From an uncultured Gammaproteobacteria bacterium (GTDB lineage: Bacteria; Pseudomonadota; Gammaproteobacteria; PS1; Pseudothioglobaceae): a stretch of DNA of 57,183 bases. The notes under the pieces are model-generated. The model was not told where the DNA came from and searched no databases. It worked only from the letters and a program-made list of their open reading frames with translations. Numbering within the stretch: position 1 is the first letter of the stretch; each line of letters begins with the position of its first letter. Both the position numbers and the translations under genes were made by a program. The DNA lies in NCBI GenBank assembly GCA_902509905.1, contig CABWZI010000010.1:1-57183 (forward strand), in the 5' to 3' direction. Below, piece after piece: positions 37,310-46,733 of the stretch.

Positions 37310-38932
37310 ATGATGCCTAAAGAATATGATTACATTATTGTAGGCGCAGGGTCAGCAGGTTGTTTACTAGCTAACAGACTCTCAGCAGTGCCCGAGAACA
37401 AAGTGTTATTGATTGAGGCTGGGCGCAGAGATAACAATCTCTGGCTGCATGTCCCGGTGGGTTATTTTAAAACAATGAATAATCCAAAATTTGATTGGAT
37501 GTATAAGCTCGAAAAGGACAAAGGGTTAAACAATAGAAGGATTGACTGGCCAAGAGGGAAGGTTCTTGGTGGCTCAAGTGCACTGAATGGACTTCTATAC
37601 ATTAGAGGTGACAGGCATGATTATGATAATTGGGAGAAACTTGGAAACAAAGGTTGGTCGTATAGAGATGTTCTTCCTCTATTTAAAAAATTTGAGTGCC
37701 AAGAAAATGGTGAAAATGAATATCACGGAATTGATGGAGAATTAAAAGTTTCCAATCTCAGATTAAGAAGAAAAATAGCAGATCTTTTTATTAAAGCCTC
37801 GGAGGAGATTGGAATTCCATTTAATGCTGATTGCAATGGTGAAAAACAAGAGGGTGTTGGATACTTTCAACAGACAACGCATAAAGGATTTAGGAGAAGC
37901 TCATACCGCTCTTTTTTGAATGGTAAAGTTAGAGCTAGAAAAAATTTAACAATCATGACCAACACTCAAATCAGTAAGGTCATTTTTGATGGCTCTAAAG
38001 CAATAGGGATCGATTGCCTTCAAAAGAGGGGTAAGGTAAATCTTACTATCCATGCAAATAAAGAGGTTATATTGTCTGCCGGAGCGATTAGCTCACCTCA
38101 AATTTTGCAGCTTTCAGGTATTGGAGATGAAAACTTACTCAATAAGCTTGACATTAAAACGATTCATCATAATCCTGCGGTTGGCAAGAATCTTCAAGAC
38201 CATCTCCAGATCAGACTGGTCTATAAAACCAACACTAGAACCCTTAATGATGAGCTCAATACATGGTGGAAAAAGGCGCTCATTGGAGTGCAATATATTC
38301 TCTTTAGGACAGGCCCCCTAACTTTGAGCGCCAGTCAGGTTTTTGCTTTCACTAATACTTCTTTGGATGGTTCTCGGCCAAACATACAATTTCATATGCA
38401 GCCTCTAAGTGCAGATAAGCCTGGAGATGGTGTCCATCCATTTTCAGCATTTACAATGTCAGTTTGTAATCTCAGACCAGAGAGCAGAGGAGAGGTTTCT
38501 ATCCACTCCTCAAACCCTAAAGACCTTCCTACAATTATCCCAAATTACCTTTCAACAAAATCTGACAGAGAGGTCGCGGTAGAATCAATCAAGGTCGCTC
38601 GAAAAATTGCACAGGCTAACTCAATCAAAGAACACATACTCGATGAGTTTGTTCCCGGCGAATCTTTCTCTTCTGATGAAGAGTTATTAGAAGTTGCAAG
38701 AAATCATAGCCAGAGCATCTATCATCCAGTTGGGACTTGCAAAATGGGTCATGACAAAGATAGCGTGGTAGATGACCAGTTAAGGGTGCATGGTGTCAAA
38801 AACTTAAGGGTGGTTGATGCTTCAATCATGCCCGAACTGGTATCAGGAAACACTAATGCGCCTACTATGATGATTGCAGAAAAGGCCGCTGAAATGATTC
38901 TTGGAAATAGTCATTCGGGTTTGACTAACTAG
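37310..38932 (+). CDS. GMC family FAD-dependent oxidoreductase
   Basis: A 540-residue flavoprotein with the FAD motif [17 protein letters not shown] (9-25), the GMC signatures [20 protein letters not shown] and [17 protein letters not shown], and the C-terminal catalytic histidine regions [12 protein letters not shown] and [19 protein letters not shown]. It is close to choline dehydrogenase-like enzymes, which oxidise primary alcohols. Divergent from dctP, so it may act on an alcohol taken up with the sulfonate system, but the substrate is unknown. Confidence 0.9.
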   Translation: MMPKEYDYIIVGAGSAGCLLANRLSAVPENKVLLIEAGRRDNNLWLHVPVGYFKTMNNPKFDWMYKLEKDKGLNNRRIDWPRGKVLGGSSALNGLLYIRGDRHDYDNWEKLGNKGWSYRDVLPLFKKFECQENGENEYHGIDGELKVSNLRLRRKIADLFIKASEEIGIPFNADCNGEKQEGVGYFQQTTHKGFRRSSYRSFLNGKVRARKNLTIMTNTQISKVIFDGSKAIGIDCLQKRGKVNLTIHANKEVILSAGAISSPQILQLSGIGDENLLNKLDIKTIHHNPAVGKNLQDHLQIRLVYKTNTRTLNDELNTWWKKALIGVQYILFRTGPLTLSASQVFAFTNTSLDGSRPNIQFHMQPLSADKPGDGVHPFSAFTMSVCNLRPESRGEVSIHSSNPKDLPTIIPNYLSTKSDREVAVESIKVARKIAQANSIKEHILDEFVPGESFSSDEELLEVARNHSQSIYHPVGTCKMGHDKDSVVDDQLRVHGVKNLRVVDASIMPELVSGNTNAPTMMIAEKAAEMILGNSHSGLTN

Positions 38933-38971
38933 GCTTGATTGTGTATTGTTTTATTTATTTGATTTAAATTA

Positions 38972-40066
38972 ATGGCCTCCTCAATTAATGACTTTCGTCG
39001 CAGCAAACTATTCAGAGCAGCTATTATTGTTCCTACAGTCATTGCATTAATTTTTTCGATATTTAACCTCACTGCACCGAACGACCCCGAAAAAATTTCA
39101 TCAAACTTTAAACTGGGAATAGTTAACCTCGATACGAGTATATCCTTTCCTTTAGTGTCAACTCAGGCAATTAAGGCAATCTCAAGATCCCTTCCTTTTA
39201 GAGTTGGATTATTCAAAGATTCTGAAACAGCAAAGACGGCTTTATCTAATGGAGAAATCTCTTCAGTGATCATTTTTCCAGAAGATTTTTCTGAACAGGC
39301 TTTAGGTAAAAAAAGTATAAACGTTAAGGTAATTAACTCAGATCACCTAACTGCATCAGAGACGCAAATTGCCAGTCAACTCCCATCAACCTTTCAGCTC
39401 GGTCTATCCGCTTTTATATCCAACCTTCGGTTGGCAAAATCTCAAAATCTTGCCCCTAGTTCTGAGATGCCGATCCAAGTCGAGTTAGAAAATCTATACG
39501 AAGCCAAGAGTCTCGCGTCAACCCCCTCTCCATTTGTGATGAGCTTTATTACATGGCTATCAGCAATGGTTGGCTCGGTTCTTCTCTTTCTTGCAACAAA
39601 CCAAATGACGCTTCTAAATAGAGCCTATGTCAGAACTGTTATTCCAGTAATGACCATGGGAGCTTCAAGCTTAGTCCTGGCAATAGTGGTAACTTTGACT
39701 ACAATGCAATGGGAAGTGTTTTTTCTTTCTTGGATCTTTTCATGGTTTATATGTGTTTGTTTAAGCTGGTTTTTTCTGGGCATGTTTTCGACAGTGGGTC
39801 TTTTAGCTCTCCTGTTAATAGTTCCAGTAGTTTTTTATCAACCCGCACTGAGCGGAACAGTAATTCCTCTAACAGCAGCTCCAGAGTGGCTTGAATTAAT
39901 TGGAGCTTCAGTGCCTTTTGACTCTATTGGAAGAGCATATCGTTCAGTAATCTTTGGATCAAGTGGCGGTCTTCCTCTTTTATGGCTTGGCTCAGCAGCT
40001 TTCATTGGCCTTCTCCTGAACTGGGGCTCAGACATCCTCAGAGGAAGAATGAAAAGGCGCTGGTAG
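38972..40066 (+). CDS. YhgE/Pip-like ABC-2-type membrane protein
   Basis: A 364-residue protein: one N-terminal membrane helix (about 16-34), a large outside domain (35-185, with KLGIVNLDTSISFP and ALSNGEISSVIIFPEDFSEQ), and five or six C-terminal helices (from about 186). The layout matches ABC-2/YhgE-Pip family proteins that span the membrane and export or scaffold unknown cargo. No ATPase gene is next to it. Function uncertain. Confidence 0.72.
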   Translation: MASSINDFRRSKLFRAAIIVPTVIALIFSIFNLTAPNDPEKISSNFKLGIVNLDTSISFPLVSTQAIKAISRSLPFRVGLFKDSETAKTALSNGEISSVIIFPEDFSEQALGKKSINVKVINSDHLTASETQIASQLPSTFQLGLSAFISNLRLAKSQNLAPSSEMPIQVELENLYEAKSLASTPSPFVMSFITWLSAMVGSVLLFLATNQMTLLNRAYVRTVIPVMTMGASSLVLAIVVTLTTMQWEVFFLSWIFSWFICVCLSWFFLGMFSTVGLLALLLIVPVVFYQPALSGTVIPLTAAPEWLELIGASVPFDSIGRAYRSVIFGSSGGLPLLWLGSAAFIGLLLNWGSDILRGRMKRRW

Positions 40067-40069
40067 CGA

Positions 40070-40906
40070 CTACTTTCGAGCTATCAAATTATTAATATCC
40101 GTTTTATATCGCAAAAGCGTGGAACGCAGCTTCTTGTCTTGCTTTTCAGTCCTAGAATTTAAAATTTCAACAAAAAGACTCTCATTAACTTTGATATTAT
40201 GAGAATAGGTTTTGCGATAATTAGCTGAAACCAAGTCGTCTCTATGCGTAATATTTGTCAGAGCTAACTCCCAGCCATCGTCTCTCTTGAGAATCACCTT
40301 GAGGTTTTCGATTAGAGCTTTTCGATTATTGATCCACTGACCATCAACTCTGATCATTTCTTGACTTGCAGCAGTAATAAGATCGAGTTGATCTTTGTTC
40401 ATGCCTCCTATAAAGCGTCTCAAATTCTTTCTAATGCGTTTGTAATTATCGTTTTGATAAGTTTGCAAATTACGACTTAAGTATTTTTTTTCACTTTGCA
40501 AAGTTTTGGTTTGCATTGTTTGAAGAAATTCTTTAATTTGATCATTCGATAAATCCCGTGTCATAGGTATAGCCCACAAAATCATTTCATCTTCAATTCG
40601 AAACCAAGCTTGCTCAACATCATTAGTAATCAATTCAATAGAGGAGAGCTCAATTTTTTCATCAAGCAATGACTCTAAGTCTCCAATAATTTTTGCATAC
40701 TTAGGTAATTCTTCCTCTCTATGCCAATCAAAAAATGGGTCAAGCAATTCATTTAAATTTTTCCTTTGCTCTTGATTTAAGTCGACGTAACTTTCCAGAT
40801 ACCATGGCAACAAAAAGTCTATCCTATTATAAATAAAGGTCGTAGAGCTACATCCAACAAGGAAAACCAAAGAAAATAATAAAACTTTTTTTGTTATTTT
40901 GTTCAT
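40070..40906 (-). CDS. DUF6279 family lipoprotein
   Basis: A 278-residue protein with a lipoprotein signal (VLLFSLVFLVGCSS; lipobox cysteine about residue 19) followed by the DUF6279 pattern: YNRIDFLLPWYLESYVDLNQEQR, PFFDWHREEELPKYAKII. The rest is mainly helical and charged. Function unknown. It is convergent with the ABC-2-like gene (3-nt gap) and divergent from the DAHP synthase gene. Confidence 0.82.
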   Translation of the reverse strand: MNKITKKVLLFSLVFLVGCSSTTFIYNRIDFLLPWYLESYVDLNQEQRKNLNELLDPFFDWHREEELPKYAKIIGDLESLLDEKIELSSIELITNDVEQAWFRIEDEMILWAIPMTRDLSNDQIKEFLQTMQTKTLQSEKKYLSRNLQTYQNDNYKRIRKNLRRFIGGMNKDQLDLITAASQEMIRVDGQWINNRKALIENLKVILKRDDGWELALTNITHRDDLVSANYRKTYSHNIKVNESLFVEILNSRTEKQDKKLRSTLLRYKTDINNLIARK

Positions 40907-40931
40907 CTATCTAAAAAATATTTCTTCATTT

Positions 40932-42008
40932 ATGTTTAAATCAACGCTCGAAGCTAAAAAAGAACAGATGATTAATCAAATCCACAATACAAATATTGAA
41001 AGCGAAACTGTCATAACCTCGCCCATTGATTTAAGGGAGCAAGTCAAAGTGAGCGATTACGGTAAAGATAACATTTTAACGAGTCGTAAAACTGTTGATG
41101 ATATTTTTTTAGGAAAGGACAAAAGACTTATTGTAATCGTTGGTCCTTGCTCGATTCATGACATCAATGCAGCTAAAGAATACGCCCTTAAATTAAAGTT
41201 GCTTCAGAAGGAAGTTGAAGAATCAATCTATATCATGATGAGGGTATATTTTGAAAAACCAAGAACCACTGTGGGCTGGAAAGGATTAATTAGTGATCCT
41301 GATATGGATGATTCTCTGGATGTAGAAAAAGGCCTTCGTCAAGGTCGTGAGCTCTTAGTTTGGCTTGCAGAGCAGGGAATACCAACTGCGACTGAGGCGC
41401 TCAATCCGATTACACCTCAATATCTTGCTGATCTTATTTCTTGGTGTGCTATTGGTGCAAGGACTACTGAATCGCAAACTCATCGTGAAATGTCTAGTGG
41501 ACTATCGATGACAGTTGGATTTAAAAATGGTACTGATGGCAACTTAAATATGGCGGTTAATGCAATTAGAGCGTGCTCTTCCCCGCAAAGTTTTTTAGGA
41601 ATTAATGATAAAGGACAAATCTCAACATTCAAAGCCAGAGGCAACATATCCTCTCACATTATTCTTAGAGGTGGAATCAAGCCAAACTATGACAATGAAT
41701 CTGTAATGAAATGTGAAAAACTTCTTAAGGAGAATGGTTTAGCAGAGAGAATTATGATTGATTGCTCACATGATAACTCTAATCAGGATTACAGAAATCA
41801 AGGCAAAGTAATTGAAAATATAAAAAGTCAAATACTCTCTGGAAACAAATCTATTTTTGGTGTCATGCTAGAAAGTAATTTGTTTTCTGGCAAACAGAAA
41901 ATACTTTCAGATAAAGAGAGCATGAAATATGGAGTTTCAGTGACCGATGGATGCATTGACTGGAATGAGACAGTATCTGTAATTCAAAGCCTCAAAGAAG
42001 CTATATAA
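40932..42008 (+). CDS. aroG: 3-deoxy-7-phosphoheptulonate synthase, class I
   Basis: A 358-residue DAHP synthase close to E. coli AroG/F/H: VGPCSIHD, MMRVYFEKPRTTVGWKGLI, GARTTESQTHREMSSGLS, VGFKNGTDG, IILRGG, MIDCSHDNS. It condenses PEP with erythrose-4-phosphate, the first shikimate-pathway step. The ATG at 40932 is preferred over 40899, which would reach into the divergent lipoprotein gene; an ATG at 40968 is also possible. The aroF/G/H paralogue cannot be told apart here. It ends 8 nt from the convergent inositol operon. Confidence 0.92.
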   Translation: MFKSTLEAKKEQMINQIHNTNIESETVITSPIDLREQVKVSDYGKDNILTSRKTVDDIFLGKDKRLIVIVGPCSIHDINAAKEYALKLKLLQKEVEESIYIMMRVYFEKPRTTVGWKGLISDPDMDDSLDVEKGLRQGRELLVWLAEQGIPTATEALNPITPQYLADLISWCAIGARTTESQTHREMSSGLSMTVGFKNGTDGNLNMAVNAIRACSSPQSFLGINDKGQISTFKARGNISSHIILRGGIKPNYDNESVMKCEKLLKENGLAERIMIDCSHDNSNQDYRNQGKVIENIKSQILSGNKSIFGVMLESNLFSGKQKILSDKESMKYGVSVTDGCIDWNETVSVIQSLKEAI

Positions 42009-42016
42009 TTTCTTGT

Positions 42017-42847
42017 TTATTGGCCAAGAAGCTTAATCACTCTTGAGGCAGTTTCTTCCAAATCAGGTATCACTTTTTTCATTATTGTAATTCTATCAAA
42101 TAGGTTAGGATCAGACCCTAATGAAGATCGCAATGAATCACCAAAACGCTTTCTTAAGACCGTGCCAACATTAAATTTTGTAATGTGCCGCTTTGACAGC
42201 ATTTGAATATCTCTATCTTTAATTCCACTTGTACCATGAATCACTAATGGAATAGTGAGCTCATTCTCAAGCGCATTAAAACGCTCAACATTAATTTCTA
42301 CAAAACCTGACTCAAGTCGATGAACATTACCTATTGAAATCGCAAGTGCATCTGGCTTGCCCTCTTTTTCCATAGCTAAAGCCTCTGATAAGTCAGTTAA
42401 CTCAGACTTAATGTGATCTCTACCAGTTGCATAAGGCACTGATCCCACTTCAGCCTCAACTGAAACCCCTTTACGGTGCGCATAAGAAACTACATCCTTA
42501 ATGGAGGCAATGTTTTGAGCAATAGGTAATTGTGATCCATCAAACATTACAGAAGTAAATCCAACATCTACTGCCTGCATTACTACTTCAACTTCATAAG
42601 TATGATCAAGATGAATACATACTGGAACTTTGGCACTCTCAGCCATAGGTTTTAACAGGCCAATAATCTGATCCATAGTCATAAATTGACGCATATCAAG
42701 ATTTATTGAAAGAATAACCGAGGCATTTCTTGACTCTGCAGCATCAATGACAGCTCTTGAATCCTCAAAGCCAAAAACATTGAAGCATGCCACAGCATAA
42801 CCCTCTTCTTTTGCTGGCAATAGAATATCTTTTAAATTTGCTAACAT
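42017..42847 (-). CDS. iolJ: Class II aldolase, IolJ-like
   Basis: A 276-residue zinc aldolase of the fructose-bisphosphate aldolase class II family: VPVCIHLDHTYEVEVVM (H79, D81, H82), VEAEVGSV, HGTSGIKDRDI, and FNVGTVLR. In inositol clusters this enzyme splits 2-deoxy-5-keto-gluconate-6-phosphate into dihydroxyacetone phosphate and malonate semialdehyde. It is the last gene of the minus-strand operon, overlapping the IolB-like gene by 1 nt. Confidence 0.85.
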   Translation of the reverse strand: MLANLKDILLPAKEEGYAVACFNVFGFEDSRAVIDAAESRNASVILSINLDMRQFMTMDQIIGLLKPMAESAKVPVCIHLDHTYEVEVVMQAVDVGFTSVMFDGSQLPIAQNIASIKDVVSYAHRKGVSVEAEVGSVPYATGRDHIKSELTDLSEALAMEKEGKPDALAISIGNVHRLESGFVEINVERFNALENELTIPLVIHGTSGIKDRDIQMLSKRHITKFNVGTVLRKRFGDSLRSSLGSDPNLFDRITIMKKVIPDLEETASRVIKLLGQ

Positions 42848-43686
42848 TATTTAAACTTGTTAAGCATATCTTGCATACCCGGAATAGTTTCCAGTTGATA
42901 TGCATACTCTTTTTGATAATTCATATGCAGTGGTCTTTGGCTCTCACCAGCTAAAATGGTAAAGTAATACATCTCAAAGCCTGGAGCAGCAACACAAGGA
43001 TGGTAGCCCTTATCAAAGATAAAGGTTGACCCATCTCGGACATGGTAAACAGGCCCAAAATCTTCACCATCTGGAGTTAAAAATTGTGCACCAAAACCAT
43101 TTGATGGATTAAATCTAAAATTGTAGACTTCGTTGTGTCTGCTTTCATCTGGAAGCATGTCAGTCTCATGCTTGTGAGGAGGAAATCCAGACCATCCACC
43201 TTCTCCAACTGTAAACAATTCACTTACTAATAACTTACCAACTTTCCCAGCTGGATTTTTACCTAAAATATGTTTAATTTTCCTATGGGTCTTTGTCTCA
43301 TCAGAGCCATATTGAACCTTATCAATATCATTTTGTCTAATTACAAATGCCTCATATGTTTCATTATGTTTGGCTCCAGAGATAAAAACTTCAGCCTTTC
43401 CATTTTGGCAAATTAATCTAGCCTTTTGATTAACTGGGACATAAACTGCTTCAGGATCACTCTCCCAAATATGATTTCGTTTACCCACATCCTTAAAGTT
43501 TTGACCTTCAATCTCAACATCAATTGTTCCAGTAGCAGGAACTATACAAGTTTCATAATCGTTTAGTTGGTAACTAAATACATCACCAGCAGAAAGCTTT
43601 ATTATGTTGAAATAACATAAAGGTACTATTTCATTATTACAATCTACGATAGGTTCATTATTATTGTTATGTTGGGGGATATGCAT
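42847..43686 (-). CDS. Second IolB-family isomerase
   Basis: About 279 residues from the ATG at 43686, chosen because GGAG lies 6 nt before it and it starts just after the kinase stop. It has the IolB cupin layout: PATGTIDVEIEG in the first cupin, then FPPHKHETDMLPDESRHNEVYNFRF with the metal-binding His/Glu set, and FIFDKGYHPCVAAPG. It is clearly divergent from the other IolB at 51672-52469. It may act on a different 5-deoxy-uronate or replace IolB for another inositol isomer. Confidence 0.8.
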   Translation of the reverse strand: MHIPQHNNNNEPIVDCNNEIVPLCYFNIIKLSAGDVFSYQLNDYETCIVPATGTIDVEIEGQNFKDVGKRNHIWESDPEAVYVPVNQKARLICQNGKAEVFISGAKHNETYEAFVIRQNDIDKVQYGSDETKTHRKIKHILGKNPAGKVGKLLVSELFTVGEGGWSGFPPHKHETDMLPDESRHNEVYNFRFNPSNGFGAQFLTPDGEDFGPVYHVRDGSTFIFDKGYHPCVAAPGFEMYYFTILAGESQRPLHMNYQKEYAYQLETIPGMQDMLNKFK

Positions 43687-43688
43687 TA

Positions 43689-44684
43689 TTAACTCCACTC
43701 TGTTTTTGGTTGAATCGATGTACTATCTTGCAATGACTTAATTTCTTTATTTGATGGCATTGCACTTGCACAGCCTTTCTTTGAGACAACGATTGCGGCT
43801 GCAGCACTGCCAGCCTCAGCTGCTTTTTTCCAATCTCCAAAAGCCATATAATTCATGATTAAATTTCCAAGGAAGGCATCACCAGAACCATATGGTTTCA
43901 TAATCTTAGATTTATAAATACCTGTTTTTAAAGTGCAATTACCTGAAAATAAAGTACACCCATTTTCTCCTTTCTTTAAAATCATTATCTTATTTTTAGA
44001 AATGCACTCCTTAACTTGGATATTTAAATCATCGTTAAGAATCTTAAACTCCTCCTCATTTCCAACTATCACGTCTGATAACTTTTCTGCCTTCTGATAT
44101 GCTGACCTTGTAGCTCCCTCATCAGGCCAATTCCAGTGCCTATAATCTAAATCCAGCCAAACTTTGCAGTCATTTTTTGTTGCATGACTCATCATTTTCA
44201 ATACTTGTTTTCTGGAGTGTTCATCAATCAGACTGGTTCCAGTCACCACAAGATTACTGCTATTTAGAATTGCCAACTCAACATTTTTATCAAAAACAAT
44301 TTGAAGATCTGCTGGATTATTACGATAAATTACAACCTCACAATCAGTCGGACGCTCTTCAGCAATTGCAAGACTTGTTCTTTCATTACCACGAGTTGTC
44401 TGTAATAAATGAATATCTATACCTTCCGCGATTAGCCGATTCTTAACAAAAGAACCAACTGGATCATCTGAAAGTGCGGAAATTAGTCCAATGTTTCCTC
44501 CAGACCTCTTCATAGCTATTGCTATATTCCCTCCAGAGCCTCCCACATCACTTGCAAATGATTCAGCCAGCTTAGTTTTTGATCCTGATGGCTGCGGATA
44601 AAGATCAAGGCCTGCTCTTCCAACAACAAGTGCACTCCACTTTCTAGGTTTTTGATAAATGATATTTTGAATTTGCTCAGACAT
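43689..44684 (-). CDS. PfkB-family kinase, IolC-like, without DUF2090
   Basis: About 331 residues from the ATG at 44684 (MSEQIQN), preferred over a start 54 nt upstream because it fits the usual IolC N-terminus and limits overlap with the previous gene to 8 nt. It has VVGRAGLDLYPQPSG, the GGSGGNIAIAMKRSGG sugar motif and the anion-hole motif PYGSGDAFLGNL, where GSGDA replaces the common GAGDA. It probably phosphorylates a deoxy-keto-gluconate or similar sugar acid. Second kinase of this operon. Confidence 0.82.
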   Translation of the reverse strand: MSEQIQNIIYQKPRKWSALVVGRAGLDLYPQPSGSKTKLAESFASDVGGSGGNIAIAMKRSGGNIGLISALSDDPVGSFVKNRLIAEGIDIHLLQTTRGNERTSLAIAEERPTDCEVVIYRNNPADLQIVFDKNVELAILNSSNLVVTGTSLIDEHSRKQVLKMMSHATKNDCKVWLDLDYRHWNWPDEGATRSAYQKAEKLSDVIVGNEEEFKILNDDLNIQVKECISKNKIMILKKGENGCTLFSGNCTLKTGIYKSKIMKPYGSGDAFLGNLIMNYMAFGDWKKAAEAGSAAAAIVVSKKGCASAMPSNKEIKSLQDSTSIQPKTEWS

Positions 44685-45804
44685 CAATCCATTGTCCAGA
44701 AAGAGCAGATCGATCGATAGCGTCCATAACTCTTTCAATTTTTAATCCATCTGAAAAATTAGGCCAAACAGATTGACCTGTTTCTATCGCATCAAGAAGA
44801 TGTTTTAATTCACAGACTTTAACATCAATATAGCCCAGACTATGGCCAGCATTTGGTAAAAAAGCATCATATGGTGGTTGAGCTGGACCGCTCAAAATAG
44901 TTTTAAAGCCCTCCTGTCTTGGGTCTTCACTACGAGTATAAAGTTTGATCTCATTTAAGCGCTCTTGATCATGGCATATCATCCCTTGAGACCCATGAAT
45001 CTCCCAGCTTAAACCGCACTTTCTACCCCAAGCAACTCTGCTGACTCTGAGAGTCCCCTTGATTCCACTCTCAAAGTGTGCCATAGCTGTACAAACATCA
45101 TCATTATCAACCACAAGTGTTTTTCCTGGATTTTTTGGATCTGACCGTTCTTTATGAACTGTGTCATAATCACCAACTAGTCGAGTTATTTCGCTCCCAG
45201 TCATATAGTGAGCCATACTTACTAAATGACACATAACATCTGCATTTGATCCTGTTCCAGATGCCTCACGACTCATTCGCCAAGAATGTGGTCTATCTGG
45301 ATCTGCCTCATTATCTACGTCATAAACACCATAAAATCCTATTACTCTTCCAATCACACCTTCATCAATGAGTTTTTTTGCACTTTGAACTGCCGGATTT
45401 TGAGTGTAGTTATAACCTAGTATTGTTTGAGAACTTGATGCTTCTTGAGCAGCTGCAAGCATTGCCTCAGAGTCAGATAAATTGGTCGACATTGGCTTTT
45501 CACACCATACATGCTTCCCTAACTTTAAAGCTGCTATAGAAATTTCTTTATGCAATGAATTAGGTACGCAAACGGAGATAAGCTCTACCTTAGGATCATT
45601 CACCAGTTCCATCCATGAGCTAGTGCATCTTGAGAATCCCATTTCTTTTCTCATAACTTCAGCCCTATCAGGATTGTAGTCACAGATCATTTCAAGCTTT
45701 GGCCTTAACCCATCTCCAAAAACACTTCCTGCAGCAGCGTATGCAATTGAATGCGCCTTACCCATAAAAGCTGTCCCAATAACTCCTACACCAATTGTTT
45801 TCAT
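44677..45804 (-). CDS. Gfo/Idh/MocA dehydrogenase, second inositol-type
   Basis: A 375-residue NAD(P)-dependent oxidoreductase with the Rossmann motif GVGVIGTAFMGKAHS, the family lysine motif WCEKPMSTN (about 101-109), and a typical C-terminal domain with SNADVMCHLVSMAHY. It is longer than IolG (326 residues) and only distantly similar. In an inositol operon it may oxidise scyllo-, D-chiro- or a methylated inositol. It overlaps iolE by 4 nt. Confidence 0.82.
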   Translation of the reverse strand: MKTIGVGVIGTAFMGKAHSIAYAAAGSVFGDGLRPKLEMICDYNPDRAEVMRKEMGFSRCTSSWMELVNDPKVELISVCVPNSLHKEISIAALKLGKHVWCEKPMSTNLSDSEAMLAAAQEASSSQTILGYNYTQNPAVQSAKKLIDEGVIGRVIGFYGVYDVDNEADPDRPHSWRMSREASGTGSNADVMCHLVSMAHYMTGSEITRLVGDYDTVHKERSDPKNPGKTLVVDNDDVCTAMAHFESGIKGTLRVSRVAWGRKCGLSWEIHGSQGMICHDQERLNEIKLYTRSEDPRQEGFKTILSGPAQPPYDAFLPNAGHSLGYIDVKVCELKHLLDAIETGQSVWPNFSDGLKIERVMDAIDRSALSGQWIDV

Positions 45805-46706
45805 TCTCTTTCCTCTATTTCAATTCCAAATTTATTACAGTAACTTTCGATATTTTTATAGCCCATAGTTACATAAGTTAATGGATGAGCTTTGGCAGGA
45901 TCCTGCTCAGCCTCAACTACAATCCATCCTTTAAAGTCATTCTCACTCACCATTTTAAAAAGCTCAGGAAAATCAAACATTCCATCTCCTGGAACTGTAT
46001 AAACTCCATTTAATACTGCATTCAAAAAGCTTGAATCTGACTCGAGCGCGCCATTTAATACTTCTGCCCTGACGTCTTTACAATGAATATGTAGAACTCT
46101 GTTACTGTGCTTTTTATATACGCTCAAAGGGTCAGCTCCTGCATATATAAAATGGCCAGTATCAAATACTAATCCTAAATCATTACTAGTCATTGCCATT
46201 AATTTATCGACCTCTTCTTCTATTTGAACCACTGTACCCATGTGATGATGATAGGCAAGTTTCATTCCATGAGACAAAGTGTATTTTGCTAGTTGATCTA
46301 ACTTTTCTGTCCATTCCTTCCATTGTTCGTCATTAAGAATGGGTCGTTTTGATAATGGCGATTCAATGTCTCCATGAACACAGGAATCCATTTCACAATA
46401 GACGATGACATTAGTACCAAGGTCTTTCAAAAGTTGCATATGTGGTTTAATTCTCTCTATCTCACCCTCAATAGTGTCTTTAAGTAAGCCTCCACAAAAC
46501 CAACTTGAAACAACATCCATACCATGTTTGCTGAATAAAGGCTCAAGTACTGAGACCTCACGAGGCCATTTGCCACCTAACTCAAATCCACGATATCCAG
46601 CTTGTTTTCCTTCTTGCAGACATTGCTCCACAGTTGTGTCACGACCCAGTTCTGGCATATCATCATTAGTCCATGATATTGGACTAACACCAATTTTCAC
46701 ACTCAT
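45801..46706 (-). CDS. iolE: Inosose dehydratase
   Basis: A 301-residue TIM-barrel protein of the xylose-isomerase-like family with IolE features: VKIGVSPISWTNDDMPELG at the start, GYRGFELGGKWP, LAYHHHMGTVVQ, LVFDTGHFIYAG, VLHIHCKDVR, and GWIVVEAEQDP. It dehydrates 2-keto-myo-inositol to the trihydroxy-cyclohexane-dione used by IolD. Confidence 0.92.
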   Translation of the reverse strand: MSVKIGVSPISWTNDDMPELGRDTTVEQCLQEGKQAGYRGFELGGKWPREVSVLEPLFSKHGMDVVSSWFCGGLLKDTIEGEIERIKPHMQLLKDLGTNVIVYCEMDSCVHGDIESPLSKRPILNDEQWKEWTEKLDQLAKYTLSHGMKLAYHHHMGTVVQIEEEVDKLMAMTSNDLGLVFDTGHFIYAGADPLSVYKKHSNRVLHIHCKDVRAEVLNGALESDSSFLNAVLNGVYTVPGDGMFDFPELFKMVSENDFKGWIVVEAEQDPAKAHPLTYVTMGYKNIESYCNKFGIEIEERE

Positions 46707-46733
46707 TTATTATCTCCAAATTGTTAGTAATAT

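Noticed and set aside
42847-43686. Decayed duplicate of iolB
   Set aside because: The frame is full length, with the metal-binding cupin motifs and a good ribosome-binding site, so it is a functional-looking paralogue.
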